Source: Sialis fuliginosa | Lineage: Eukaryota; Arthropoda; Insecta; Megaloptera; Sialidae | DNA: 64,000 nucleotides | Direction: 5' to 3' | NCBI GenBank assembly: GCA_961205875.1 | Contig: OY540821.1 | Span: 3,162,001-3,226,000 of the forward strand | Part shown: in pieces, positions 1 through 11,529 of the stretch | Position numbering within the stretch: the stretch's first letter is position 1 | Layout of the letters: every line of letters starts with the position of its first letter | Translations under genes and position numbers: made by a program | Notes under the pieces: generated by a model | The model's input: only the letters and a program-made list of their open reading frames with translations | The model's database searches: none | Told to the model about the DNA's origin: nothing

Positions 1-480
1 ACGTGAAAATTGTACAGAATCTTTTTAATGGAGCATTAAATTTTCTATAAAAAAGGTTATTAAATTTTTTGTAGTAAAATACTACCTTACAAAGATATAT
101 CGCTTTTTGCAGAATTCAGCACGATGTGTAATCGTTTTTTTTTAATTCTCAAATGGTTAGTATCTGAGGTAGCTAGAATTGTAAATTAAGGTCAAATCAA
201 TAGTAACATTAGGAACTTATACACGATTCAAGATAAAATATCATTAATTTAAAATATTAAAACCACAGAGTATGTTTAAAATTCCAGCAACTTGAAATTG
301 AAAATGATTTCAATCTAAATGAAGTTATTGTTATTAAACAAAAGTTATATAATACAATAAGTGACACTTCCCGGCATGACGTAGGGATAATTACTCCAGA
401 AATGGTAATCGCTTTTAATCTCGGGAACAATCCGTCGTTCTTGATTCGTAGGCTTTAGTCTCTTGACCCTTTCAACGAGG
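1..480. other. AT-rich DNA, no feature seen
   Basis: I see no coding exon, RNA gene or clear repeat boundary here. The stretch is AT-rich with short homopolymer runs. Confidence 0.5.
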
Positions 481-1585
481 AATTCAAACAAAACAGTTTT
501 ATTAAAAAAGAAGGTTCTCAATTCGACAACATATATATTTTTTATGTATGTTCGGGCATAACTTTGACAAAAATGTACCGATTTAGACGATTTTTTGTTT
601 GTTTGAAAAGGTATACTCCCGAGGATAGGTATTCTCCCGAGGATAGAAATTTCATCAGAATCTGACCATGGTCTTTAAAGATATAGATACGACACTCAAA
701 AGTAAAAAACTTAAAAAAAAAACATCTGCCAAGTAAATGCACAGTGCTTCCTCGTGCTAAATTCACTAAAACCGATAGTGTTCAGATAAATTGCCTGGCA
801 TTTTTATACAAATTTTACTAAAAAATCTTAGTTCGAATTTTTTCTTAAAACGCACCTGAATATTTTTTCATATATTTTTAATTTTTTGACAATTTCAATC
901 TAAATCTAAATTTATGCAAATGTCAAAATGACATTTAAAACGTCAAAGTGACATTTAAAACGCCAAAGTGACATTTAAAACGTCAAAATGACACTTAATA
1001 TATCCAATCAAATATCAATTTAGAAAAACAAAACACGAATTTTTAAAATTAATTTAGATAAATCTTTGTAAGGGAATATTTTACAACAAACGTAGTAGAC
1101 CCATATTATAGGAAATTTAATTCTCTACAAAAAATATTCTATACAATTTTCTCGTAACATGTGTCGTTCTTGAGATATCTTGAAAAAAGAAATATTTTGG
1201 GGTGTCACCCCTCCCCCTTACACACGATTTTGAAATGGGACCGTCCTCAAACCAAACCCAACCATCCGACCAAGTTTCAATAATATCGGTTCAGTGGTTC
1301 ATGAGTTATGCGTGTGACAAGGATTCAGGGGACAGACGGACGGACGGACGGACGGACGGACACACGGACACACGGACAGACAGACAGACACGGAACGAAA
1401 AGTGTTTGTCTTAACGTGAAATGGATAAATAAATTTAAAATTTTGAAATTGGAGAACTTTTTTTTTGTCTCAATCTGAAACGATCACATAGCTTCTCGTA
1501 TCTTCGATATTGCGAGGAAGCAATAACATCGACTTCAAAAGACTGAAAAGTATATAATAACTAAATTTAACAGTTTTTGAAGTCG
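481..1585 (+). repeat. ACCGACTTC-type dispersed repeat, copy 1, split by F1
   Basis: Positions 505-716 (GGTTCTCAATTCG, GGCATAACT, TATACTCCCGAGGA, GACCATGG) match the copy at 21452-21650 in the same order. The element is interrupted at 719-1523 by F1 copy A and seems to resume with CGACTTCAAAAGACTG at 1531. Repeats with the phrase ACCGACTTCAAAAAAGGAGG are widespread in insect genomes; that is background knowledge. No coding capacity is seen, and the outer ends are approximate. Confidence 0.6.
719..1523 (+). repeat. F1 interspersed repeat, copy A
   Basis: This is one of four near-identical copies of about 805 bp (others at 3509, 12703 and 15279). The copies begin AAACATCTGCCAAGTAAATG and end GCGAGGAAGCAA. 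Internal landmarks are a run of short AAAACGTCAAAATGACATTT-like repeats (920-1000) and a GACG/GACA tetranucleotide tract (1328-1392). TGCTTCCTCG near the left end is the inverse of CGAGGAAGCA at the right end, a 10-bp subterminal inverted repeat. Short open frames across the tract read TDGRTDGRTD because of the microsatellite and are not genes. The superfamily is unknown. This copy lies inside an ACCGACTTC-type repeat. Confidence 0.8.
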
Positions 1586-1599
1586 GTTTCAAGCCAATA

Positions 1600-2410
1600 A
1601 TAATTCGGGAAAGACATACACGAGTGTATGCCATAAGGTCTCCGATGTACGTACTACGTGAAATGTTTGGAACCACTTACAGGTACATTTTTAAGTAATA
1701 GTTAAAATATAAAAAAGTGTCAAGTTCTACTAATTGAGATCTATATTTTGACATACCACATGCCTAGATATCATAATAAAAAATTCTATGACGCTCCTCC
1801 CTATAATTCCAAAATTTAAAATTATATTGTTGACTTTAGTATTTGTCGTTGGTAGTCCCACCAAAGCCTCGTTACCAAATTTTTTTCAGATTTTTTGAAC
1901 CAGTAGTTACAGAGTTAGAGGGGGGGGGGGCAAAATAAAACACTGCTTTTAGTCCCCTACAGGCGCCATTTTTAAGTTAAAAAATAAAATAAAATATGGT
2001 CATGTTCTACGAATTGAGATGTACTTTTGGTCACGCCACACGATTTGGTATACAATTTTTTTGAATTTGCTTTAAAGCCCCCTACAGGCACCATTTTTGA
2101 TTTAGAAAAAAAATTGAAAAAGGGTCAAATTCCGCTTGTTTGGTTATACATTTTAACGTACCACATGCCTTGGTATAAAAAAAATATTTTTTTACCTAGC
2201 TTTAGGTCCTTGTTGCCCCCCCCTGAAAAATTATTTATTCAATAAATTTGTACATATTTTACTAGAGGGTGTCATTTTACATGTTCAGTAAAAATTTCAA
2301 GTTTCTAGTTTATATAGTTTACGAGCTATTTGGCTTTGAGTGAAAAGGACGGACGGACGGACGGACGGACGACAAAGCGAGTTAATAGGGTTTCTTCGGA
2401 ACCCTAAAAA
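1600..2410 (-). repeat. F2 interspersed repeat, copy a (reverse orientation)
   Basis: Read on the - strand it starts AGGGTTCCGAAGAAACCCT, passes a CCGTCC tract (2350-2372 on +), and ends with GTATGTCTT.CCCGAATTATT. The same order is seen on the + strand at 24476-25888 and 50777-51542. The ends carry AGGGTTCCG and CGGAACCCTT in inverse orientation. It has one complete internal unit of about 290 bp plus part of another. It is flanked by AACAGTTTTTGAAGTCGG (1569) and CCAACTTCAAAAACTGTT (2440), an inverted pair that may mark an enclosing element. No coding capacity. Confidence 0.75.
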
Positions 2411-3410
2411 CTGTATGTAAGAAAGAAAATACATAATACCAACTTCAAAAACTGTTATATTTAATTATATTTATATACTTTTTAGTATTTTATGGATTTT
2501 TTTAAGTCGTTTTTTTTGTATTCTGTCAATTTGACTTTCTTCTTTTCTGACAGCTCATTCATGTTATTTTTTTAAGGGGTGGGGGGGTATTCGAAAAACA
2601 TAACGTGTATTTTTTTTGTAAAATATGAAAATTCGTGTTATGAAAGGGTTAAATCACCCCTACCTTATTTTGTGTATTCGGGTAAATGATTGACAAATGG
2701 CTGCATAAAGGATTAAACCGAATGTTTCGCAGCCTTATTCAAATCGTACACAAAAATACCCCCTCCCTCTATTACGTCAGTTATTTAAATTGTTTTGTTT
2801 CTCTCACTGAGACTGTTTTGCATTACAATGGCGTACGTCAGGTTATCCTGTGATGAATCAAGGGCGTGTACAGATAGGGGGTGATGAGGGAGATGTCTAT
2901 TCATAAAAAATGATAAAGCTTTTGACATGTTTTTTTTTATTAATGTTTGAGATATTTTTGTATATAGATACAAAGGAAATAAAAATGAATGTATTAATTA
3001 AAAAACTGCAGGGTGTTATTTAAATTGTTTAATTTGTTTCCAAGTTACAAAAATTTCAAAATTTGTACAGTTTTTACCATTTTTAACAACATAGCTCCAC
3101 AAAAAATAACATTTATTATGTAATCTTAACTGGATTATATATTTTTTTACGAATTTTTGAGTGCTTAAACCGAATTTAGAATAAAAAATTTTAAATCTCG
3201 CTGCCCTCTATTTTTTTTTTTGCTTTTGTCACATTTATATCAATTTTGAGAGCCTGCACGGCCCGTGATAATTTTTTGAGACCAAATCCAATGAATGCAT
3301 TTTCAGACTTTTTTCTTAAATTTACTTTTTTTAAATTGCTGTACGACCATTTTTGACCGTGTTATGAAGAAAAGATTTTCAGCTGCTCCAATCTGCCCTA
3401 AAGCGGAAAG
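2411..3410. other. AT-rich DNA, no gene seen
   Basis: Apart from the CCAACTTCAAAAACTGTT motif at 2440, I see only AT-rich sequence with poly-T and short poly-G/C runs. Short open frames here show no recognisable family. Confidence 0.5.
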
Positions 3411-3505
3411 ACCAATTTAAAATTTTGAAAACGGAGAACAATTTTTTTGTTTTTTTGTAAAACGATCACAAAGCTTCTCGTATCTTTAATATTGCGAGGA
3501 AGCAA
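3411..3505 (+). repeat. F1 right-end fragment
   Basis: The last roughly 95 bp of F1 (AACGATCACAAAGCTTCTCG to GCGAGGAAGCAA) lie directly before the left end of F1 copy B, in the same orientation. This gives a head-to-tail F1 arrangement with the upstream copy truncated. Confidence 0.75.
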
Positions 3506-3508
3506 TAA

Positions 3509-4749
3509 TAAAAACATCTGCCAAGTAAATGCACAGTGCTTCCTCGTGCTAAATTCACCAAAGGTAGTTAATTATTTAACATTTTAAATAAAAACCGATA
3601 GTGTTTATATAAATTGTCTGGAATTGATTAACCATTTAATTTTTATACAATTTTACTAAAAAATATTAGTTCGAAATTTTTCATAAAACGCACCTGAATA
3701 TTTTTTCATATATTTTTGATTTTTTGACAATTTCAATCCAAATCAAAATTTATGCAAATGTCAAAATGACATTTAAAAACGTCAAAACGACATTTAAAAC
3801 GTCAAAATGACATTTAAAACGCCAAAATGACATTTAAAACCTGAAAATGACATTTAATGGCTATGTTTCGATATACACTGTGAGCACTGGCCAGTGGTGA
3901 TGACGTCATTGATCGCCGCCATTTTTACTACTGCCAGTACTGTAGCTTTATTGCATCTGTGCTCACAGTACTCTGATCACGTGATCAAAATTTGAATGCA
4001 ACTGACAGAAGCAGATGCATTTAAGGTTAACTTTGGATGTATTTTTTATTATCAGGTTATTTGAAGATGAATTTATAACATTTATGGTATATATAATCAA
4101 AAGTAAGTACAAATAAGAATAAATAGTTTAGCCTTAATTGAAATGCACTAATATAATTAAGCAAATTGACGCAATTTTTTGAATTGCTATTTTTTTCATT
4201 ATTGAAAATAATATTTGAATTATTTATTTATTATTGTACTTTATATGATCAGAGGATATTAAAAGTGATGTCATGCATAGAAATACTATGAATCTGGCCA
4301 CTTCATCGTTATAAATATATCTGGTCTTTATTTTGACTTTAGTTTCAAAATGGCGGTCTACAGTAACTGCAAAATTTAAAACGGAACGATCAATCCAGTA
4401 AAGTGGAGTGACGTCAGAAGTCACAGTGCTCGCAGAGTATATCGGAACATAGCCAATATATCCAAGCAAATATCAATTTAGAAAAACAAAACACGAATTT
4501 TAAAAATAAATTGAGGAAATTTAATGCTCTACAAAAAATATTCTATAAAATTTTCACGTAACATGTGTCGGTCTTGAAATATCTTGAAAAATAAATATTT
4601 TGAGGTGTCATCCCTCCCTCTTACACACGATTTTGATGATTTTGAAATGGGACCGTCCTCAAGCCAGACCCAACCATCCGACCAAGTTTCAATAATACAG
4701 GATTCAGGGGACAGACAGACGGACGGACGGACGGACGGACGGACAGACC

Positions 4750-4781
<32 letters not shown>

Positions 4782-4915
4782 CGGAACGAAAAGTGTTTGT
4801 CTTGACGTGAAACGGAAAGATAAATTTAAAATTTTGAAATCGGAGAGCATTTTTTTTTGTCTCAATCTGAAACGATCACAAAGCATCTCGTATCTTCAAT
4901 ATTGCGAGGAAGCAA
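3509..4915 (+). repeat. F1 interspersed repeat, copy B, split by a 596-bp element
   Basis: Left end AAACATCTGCCAAGTAAATG and right end GCGAGGAAGCAA match the other F1 copies. The body is interrupted between the CATTTAAT and ATATCC of the target by the TIR element at 3859-4454. The tetranucleotide tract at 4707-4780 is longer and more mixed (GACG, GACA, GACC) than in copy D. The copy is more diverged than A, C and D, suggesting it is older. Confidence 0.8.
3859..4454. mobile_element. 596-bp non-autonomous TIR element nested in F1
   Basis: The ends are inverted repeats of about 31 bp with three mismatches: GGCTATGTTTCGATATAC on the left, and the inverse of GTATATCGGAACATAGCC on the right, each followed by a (T/C)GAGCACTG motif. 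AAT flanks both sides (3856-3858, 4455-4457), and the uninterrupted F1 copies show a single AAT there, so the empty site is visible in this window. A 3-bp duplication fits PIF/Harbinger or related groups, but AAT is not the usual TWA target, so the superfamily is left open. No transposase frame is present. TGACGTCA-like motifs lie near both ends. Confidence 0.85.
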
Positions 4916-6500
4916 TAAGAAATATGTTAAGTAATTTTCGTCCAATACATCACAATTAAATAGAAATAACGGCACAATAAGAGTAGAGGAAATTGCAAAT
5001 TACAATAAATATTTGGCAAGAGACGATAGAATAAATGGTAACATCAGCCCGATACATTTGTCTGCAGTTGTATTTCAGAACGTTTGCCAAATTCTACGTT
5101 CGGCCTCCTCGCGTGGAACATCTGGACCGATTTATCATTTTTACACCAGTTTCATCTATAGTTTGATGATTTTAATGATTTCACTGTTCTTGACAAGAAA
5201 ACGCGTTCAAGAAAATTAGTTCTTTTATCACACTTTAGCTATTAACCCTTAACTGATCAACAAGTCATGTTTTGATGTTTTTCTAAAAATCTAAGCACCG
5301 TGTGCACCCGCCATTTTAAGTAATCTCATTACGTCGCGACTTGCGGCGGGGGCCGGACGTACGGCGATTTAACACTGTTAATTAAAGGCATAAAACATAT
5401 TTTTTTGGTTAATTAGTTTATATTAGATAAGAAAGAAAAAATATTTTTCTTCAAAATTAATTTTTTCAGTGTTTTTGTGAGTACCTAAAAATATCCAAAA
5501 AATGTGATACTTTATTGTGATAATTTAGTAAAATAATGTTAATAAAAGCTAGTTGATATATTACATAAAATGAGTGTATTATGTCTCATTTATAAACTGT
5601 TCATTATTGAAACTAGCTAATCTTTAGTGGGGACCGCAAGTACCCCACGATACCAGTTGCGTTTGTAAAATTTACGATACCAGTTAATTATGATCAATTT
5701 AAGCGTTCAGCTTTTTCCACCTTGCTACTAATTGTATTAATTTGTAGAGCCGCGAAAAATATATGTAATTATGGAAAAATGGGGGCACCATAATGTTAGG
5801 CTAAATTATGGTTTTCTAATTCAAAAATGGCGCCATTAAGGAGCTTGGAGCAGTTATTACAAATGCCCCTCTCCCTATATTGGTTAAAATAAATTTGAAG
5901 GTGAAAAAAATCATGTAAAATTTTGGAAAAAATTAGAAAAAATTTGTGTATATGGTATCTATGTAACAAAATCCTTATAGCATATCCCCCCCCCTCCGCC
6001 TGTATATCTTGGCCGGCTTTCAGATCGACTTTATAAGTTCTCGATTTTAGATTAGGATTCGTCGACGTCAAACGGATTTTAATAAACTGTAAAGCAGCGA
6101 AAAGAAATAAAAGTTTTTTTTTGTGACAGACAACTGATTATTTTTTCGTCGCAAACAAACAACCTTTGACCCTCCCCCCTTTCATCCCCCGCGCGCGTTG
6201 TGGTTGACACGTATTCCTTTATATTGGCTATAAAATCGACACGGTTTCAAAAGGTCCGTTCCACAGAAATGTAATGTTACTGGATGGGGCAGCCAGAATG
6301 GGAAAAATGATTTGTACAAAAAAAAAACTATTCGAATTTTACTTTAGTAAAAAACGTGTTTTTTAAAAGCTGAGGGTTTATAAAAAATCAGAAAAAACAT
6401 TTCGGGAAATTTACAAATTAAGTTAATAAAACCTTTTTTTAAAACCTATAAAATCAACTTTTGAAGAATCAATTTTGCAAAAAGCAAAAAAGTAAATATT
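4916..6500. other. Mostly featureless DNA
   Basis: No recognisable exon. A short dispersed repeat (F5) lies at 5238-5345 and is listed separately. ACGATACCAGTT occurs at 5648 and 5674 and again at 55483. 5020-5130 is somewhat richer in GC than its surroundings but gives no recognisable protein. Confidence 0.45.
5238..5345 (+). repeat. F5 short dispersed repeat
   Basis: The order GTCATGTTTTGATGTTTTTC, AAAATCTAAGCA, CACCCGCCATTTTAAGTA, CTCATTACGTC is found again in reverse complement at about 50190-50310. Its first part recurs at 55381-55500 with AACCCTTAA at the left. The boundaries are not defined. Confidence 0.6.
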
Positions 6501-6504
6501 TTTA

Positions 6505-7000
6505 TTTTTCTGTCTGTTCTGACTAATCAAAAATTACTAAACCGATTTTGATGGGATTTTCACTTTCAGAAAGCCTACGATCTTAGAGTTAGTTTAGATT
6601 ATGTGATAATTAATTGTAGACAGACCTGTATTGAAGAAAATTGAAAAAACAAATAAGAAATAAGATAAAAGAAGTAAAAAGTAGTTTTCTTTATTTTTTG
6701 TCTGTTTGTTCTGACAATATGCAAAAAGTACTGGGCCAATTTTTGATGACATTCTCACTATCAGAAAGCGTAAAACCTTTGAATTAGTTTAGGCTAGTGA
6801 TAATTGATTTAAGTCAGATCCGTATTAAGGAAACTTAAAAATTGATTATTTACAAATATATAAAAATTACATTTTTTGTTCTTTCTGTCTGTTCTGACCT
6901 TACACAAAAAATACTGGACTGATTTTGATGAAGAAAATCTGCAACTTTAGAATTAGTTTAGGCTATGCCTATGCGATAATTTATTTAAAGAAATTGAAAA
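6505..7000 (+). repeat. F14 tandem repeat, three diverged units of about 186 bp
   Basis: The landmarks CTGTCTGTTCTGAC, ACCGATTTTGATG, TTTCACT.TCAGAAAGC, AATTAGTTTAG and AGACCTGTATT recur in order near 6510, 6697 and 6883. Single or inverted relatives are at about 36684, 40020 and 52394-52800. The phrase about an unresolved ACTGAACCGATTTTGATG motif is common in insect Helitron-like elements, so F14 may be a derivative; that is inference. Confidence 0.65.
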
Positions 7001-7419
7001 CTAGTATTTTTTAAATAAAAAACGACAAGAAAAACATTGTTAAATTAATGTAAGAAATAAATAAATAATTTATATTATTAAATAACTAGATGAGGATACA
7101 TTAATTCCTCTATTCACGCGGTTAATTGGTTCTATGAAAATGAATGTTTCAAGGTCACTATAGTATATTTACACTATTTTTTTTGGCATTTATTTTCATA
7201 TACAGCCAGTTATTATTATGTGCGCGTCATTTTTTACGTGCACGAAATCTCGCAAATAAAAAAATGCTATTGACTTCGTTGGGGTGCCAATTGAAGCGCC
7301 TTGACGTGAATATGATCTGAAAGAAAGAATTTTTCGAAATTCTACAGCTACGGGTGTAAAAAGGGATGTAGAGATTTTTTTGGTTGGATTTACTTGAAAC
7401 TTAGCATAAATATTTTACA

Positions 7420-7650
7420 ATACAAATGTATTTCAGTAATTTTTTTTTGTTATACGTGCTTAAACAGACAATGAAGGGGTGAAAGGTGAAAACCACCCTC
7501 AAAAATTGAATTTTAAATACTAATAAATAAGTCTACAATTCATGTTGCCTTGGAAACAAATGCAATTAAATTTTAATTGTTAGATTAGTAAATGTGTGTT
7601 ATATTATTGACATTAGGATATTAGAAAACTAATATTCATAATACAAAGGT
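7420..7650 (+). repeat. F8-family tail fragment
   Basis: The sequence ACGTGCTTAAACAGACA, GGGGTGAAA..ACCACCCTCAAAAATTGAATTTTAAATACTAATA, CATGTTGCCTTGGAAACAAATGCAA.TAAATT and GACATTAGGATATTAGAAAACTAATATT (given in pieces) parallels 12420-12600 and 13600-13710. It is the right-hand part of F8 without the left part. Confidence 0.65.
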
Positions 7651-8197
7651 GAGTTTTATTTCTGATCAATTCCATTAAAATTTTTCATGTAGGTACATAT
7701 TAAAAAAATATTCTTATAAACTATATGGAAACAATAAATACTCATCATACCATGTTGGGAAGTAGATTTTGTGAACCTAAAGGGTCTCACTTCAACCCAA
7801 GGTTTGTTAACAAACTTTTTCAACCGCGTAAAAATGAATCCGCGCAAATGGAGAGACTACAGTACATTCTTGTATCTGTATTGTATTTCTATGGTTTGTG
7901 CAGTTCTTTTTAAAGTTTCACGCCGCGATCGAACGTGTATCTAGAGAAGTTCTTACATCCGATGGAAGAGAAAATTGGGAATAGAATTTACGTTTTACTT
8001 TATAGTACGTTTTTCTTTTGCCATTTTACTTTTGCGGGTTCTTTCTCGCGTGGCCTTGATAATGAAATAAAACACGAGTGTGTTTCTCACAGGCCAACAC
8101 GACTAACTTCATTCTCTGTCGATTTTGCTTGAATTACTAAATGATTTCTATACTCGTAACTAGTGTTTGTTAAAATTTTGTATTGAAAGTACTAATA
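7651..8197. other. No feature identified
   Basis: Open frames at 7725-7913 and 7935-8132 have slightly higher GC but no recognisable motif, conserved family signature or splice context. I do not call a gene. Confidence 0.4.
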
Positions 8198-9029
8198 GTC
8201 CAGGCTGGCTAAGCTAAAAAGTACCTTAAATAGGAATGTTTGCGTACAATTTTAATACTGACAGGATATGTTACAAAAGTGGTGTAGAATAATTCCCTAA
8301 GTTTGCTCCGATTTTGGTTGTCCGCGACAGGAGTTATCCATGTTTTCCCCAATAGATAAATAATTATTCAGAGCAGGTTCTTGGCTATTATTTTTTAATA
8401 TTTCTGGTTCTATGAAGCAATTGAATGGATTAAAATAAAAAAATCTCAACAATAAGATTTTAGTGTTATCATTTGCCAAAGAATTGAAAAATGTTACTTT
8501 TTTATGGTGGGAATCGATTATATAAGTCTTTGAGAACTCATACAAACAGTTTTACAAAAATAAAGGTTTTACAAAAACATTTATTTTTAGTCAAAGACAA
8601 GCATGATTCCATTATTAACAATTTAATAAAACAAATGAATGTTCTGTACTGCAGAATGTTTATTTTCCAGAGGTATCAACTTAAGAAACGTTAAACTTTA
8701 TTAGTTACTACAGCTTAAAAAAAGTATGTTTTCAGCCATTTTAATAAACAAATTAATTTTTTATTTTTTTTCAAAATGGAGATTATAGGGAATTTTGTAG
8801 CGAATAACTTTTATTTAAAACTTTTTTTGTATAATACTTATTTATACCATTATTTAGCAAAAATCAGAAAATCTGAAGAATTTTGCAATTGAACCATGGA
8901 TAACTCCTGTCGCGGACAACCAAAATCGGAGCAAACTTAGAGTATTATTCTACACCACTTTTGTAACATGTCCTGTAAGTATTAAAACTGTACGCAAAAA
9001 TAATCGGTTTTAGCCTCCACAGCCTGGAC
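8198..9029. mobile_element. F6 TIR element, 832 bp, copy 1
   Basis: Inverted arms of about 150 bp face each other: GTCCAGGCTG at the left and CAGCCTGGAC at the right, continuing through GGATATGTTACAAAAGTGG, TAAGTTTGCTCCGATTTTGG and GGACAACC.. to TTATCCATG. TA flanks both ends (8196-8197, 9030-9031), consistent with a TA target duplication as in Tc1/mariner-type MITEs. The outer 40 bp of the arms are more diverged than the inner part. The centre is AT-rich and non-coding. A truncated relative lies at 39493-39995. Confidence 0.8.
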
Positions 9030-9426
9030 TATAATTAAAAACTACATTCTGGAATTTTTCATTGATAGTTTAGAAATTTGAGGAGGGGGGGGGACGTTTT
9101 GATAACGACTTTGAAAATAAATATTTCCTGACTGAAGAGTTAAAATTAAAAGGCCATGTAGCATTTAGGAGACCTATCTAAAGACTCAATAGTGTAAGTG
9201 AAATTTTTTGTCGAGTATCTACACTTTTAAGTCAATGAAAAAAGAATTTTATCATTTCTGTTTTTAGGTTACCAATCTACGCCTGTAAACCAAATTTCAT
9301 CTTAATAGGTATAATAAATGAGAATTGTGACATACAGACAGACGGATAGACCGAAATTATAAGAGTTCCTAGTTTTCTACGAAACTCTCAAAATTGTTAA
9401 CATAGAATAAAAATTCATGTGTAATT
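9030..9426. other. No gene; insect-type GACAGACGGATAG motif
   Basis: AT-rich. At 9334-9400 the phrase CAGACAGACGGATAGACCG followed by AAGAGTTCCTAGTTTTCTACG resembles the end of a widespread insect repeat (tract then GGTTCCTAG). Boundaries not defined. Confidence 0.4.
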
Positions 9427-9695
9427 ATCCATACTAATATTATAAATGCGAAAGTATATATTATATAACATATGTCTATCTGTTTGTTTGTTACTTTTTC
9501 ATGGCTACACTGCTGAATCAATTTTGATGTAACTTGGCAGATAGCTTGAATCCTCAGGAAGCACATAGGTTACTTTGTATCCTGAAAAATTTATTAGATG
9601 TGTGACATTTGTACCCGCGACCTGTTTTATCGACTTCCATAACAGAAATCTGTATTACCTAACTTAAATTCTACGCGAACGAAGTCGCGAGTTTG
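9427..9695 (+). mobile_element. Helitron-like non-autonomous copy, degenerate 3' end
   Basis: Starts with TCCATACTAATATTATAAAT after an A, then GCGAAAGTAT, a TGTTTGTTTGTTAC segment, GGCTACACTGCTGAATCAAT and GATGTAACTTGGCAGATAGC, and finally CTACGCGAACGAAGTCGCG, the subterminal hairpin. The usual CTAG|T terminus is not intact. It matches the reverse-oriented copy at 53710-54215 in order. Such Lep1-like non-autonomous Helitrons are known in insects. Confidence 0.75.
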
Positions 9696-10443
9696 GTTCG
9701 ACGTTACGAATATTTTAAAGGAAGGTAGAATGAGTAATTTGGAAGTTATTTAAGAAAATATACCTATATATACAAAGTGCAACAGTTTTTTTTATATCGA
9801 CCATTTTTAAGAACGTGATGCGATACTTTTCAAACATTATTTTATACACATTGGACAGTGTAACTCCTCCACCTGTGCAAAAGATGATCCTGTCCATTGA
9901 GTATAAAAAATATTTGAAAAGTATCACGTTTTTAATTACTTATTAAAAATAGCATACTATGATCGACTTACTGGAAAAATGTAAAAATCTTACTTATTCT
10001 GAGATAAATGTAAGTTTTTTTAACAAAAATAGACAGTTTATGTAGGTATTATGGTAGGTTTTTCGAAAGGGTATAAAATAGAGCAATTTTTAAAATAATC
10101 AGAACATCTGTAAGCGTACTAGATTTTATAAAATATTTTTTAAAGAAATAATTTTATCAAAGTTTTTAAATGTTAAATAGCAGTCATTTTTTATTTTTGC
10201 TATTCATAAATTTTATTTTGATCTGATAGTGTAGCATAAACATTTAAGTAATATAAAAATCATGTTTAGGCTCTTTAATTTTTAAACTTTTGCGATTAAC
10301 TTGTATAAATCTGGGTTTTTTCAAAAATTTACGAAAATGGCCGATATAAAAAAAACTGTTGCACTTTGTGTATAGGTATATTTGCTTAAATCACTTCCAA
10401 ATGACTCATTCTATCTTCCTTCAAAATATTCGTATCGCCGAAC
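9696..10443. mobile_element. Inverted-repeat element, about 750 bp
   Basis: Left arm GTTCGACGTTACGAATATTT continuing through AAGGAAGGTAGAATGAGTAA and CAAAGTGCAACAGTTTTTTT is mirrored at 10320-10443. Arms are about 120 bp with roughly 10 percent mismatch. The element abuts the Helitron-like copy on its left. No clear target duplication was found and no frame codes a transposase. Confidence 0.75.
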
Positions 10444-11020
10444 TCTGTATAAGCTAACATTGACGGAATCTGTGAAATTTTGAATTTGCATATTTTAATC
10501 TATATTATATTTAGCTGAAGTTGATACATATGTATTTAATTTACTATGCATATGTTAATATGCAACATAATATGTGTTCTTGTACTGTATTAGTTTTTGT
10601 ATAGAGTTAGTTATTGTGTTCGCATTGCCACTACAAGAATAACAAATTAATTCCAAAACTAAATTTAGTTCTTGTTTGTTAAATTGTCACTACATAATGC
10701 ACATACATATGTTTGTATGTTGTATGTTAGTACGTAAATGTTCTCTCTCTGTCTGTCTGTCTGTCTTTCTTCCTCTCTTAATCCTTTCTGTGTTGTTTTG
10801 TTTTGGGCTGTTGTTGTTTTGCATTTTGCCACTGGTCGAGCTCTTCTTATTCTTCTCCTAGGTGACCAGTTGTTCATAATCACTTTAGGAGGTCATCCCT
10901 CTCTGCTCGTTCTCTGTTTTGTTTTAATGTTATAAAACTAGAACTAGTTCGAAATAACATTGTAATGGGTTTTGTAATAATTATTGAGTAATGAAATTAG
11001 TTATTTTTAAGAATATTTTA
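10444..11020. other. AT-rich DNA with a CTGT microsatellite
   Basis: A short CTGT repeat lies at 10748-10768. The short open frames overlapping it are hydrophobic only because of T-rich composition. No gene seen. Confidence 0.5.
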
Positions 11021-11520
11021 TATAAAGAGCTACAACTACTGAATTACCTATTGAAATGATTTGGTATTTTAACAGTTAAAACTAGACTAAATTATCAACA
11101 TTTTAAGATTATTCCCAGTTTTTTGGGATTTATAATTACAAAGTTCTATGTAGTCAAACATGTAGATTTTTTATATTGTGTTTTGGTGTAATTTTACCAA
11201 AAAGGCTGTGATTGCTAAACTACCTATCGAATTGATTTGGACTTTTTACAGATAAAATAAGTCTATTTAGTGAATATTTTAATACAATGTCTAAGTCTGT
11301 GTGATTTAAAGTTACATAGTTCTATGTTATCCAAGAGGATACTTTTTTTAATATTCGTGTTTTTGTTATAATTTTACTTAAAAAGCTGTAACTAATAAAC
11401 GATACATTGAAATGATTTGAAATTTGAATACATAAAACTAAATTAAATAACAAACATTTTATAACTGATATGAAGTATGTGTGATTAATAGTTACAGAGT
11501 TTTATGTCACCAAATATGAA
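11021..11520 (+). repeat. F13 tandem repeat, three diverged units of about 175-180 bp
   Basis: Each unit has a GCTGTAACTA..(A)CTA motif, a TTGAAATGATTTG motif, AAAACTA.A.TAAAT, an ACATTTTAA.A. motif, TGTGATTTATAGTTACAGAG and TTCTATGTC.CCAAACATG. Units begin near 11024, 11205 and 11380. Further single or double units are at 13905-14060, 37325-37735, about 35500-35545 and 51925-51990. It looks like an old dispersed tandem repeat. Confidence 0.65.
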
Positions 11521-11529
11521 GATATTTTT

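Noticed and set aside
1202-1414. Frames with TDGRTDGRTD-type peptide here and at 4584, 13183 and 15780
   Set aside because: They read through the GACG/GACA tract of F1; the peptide differs only by tract length, and the starts are not all ATG.
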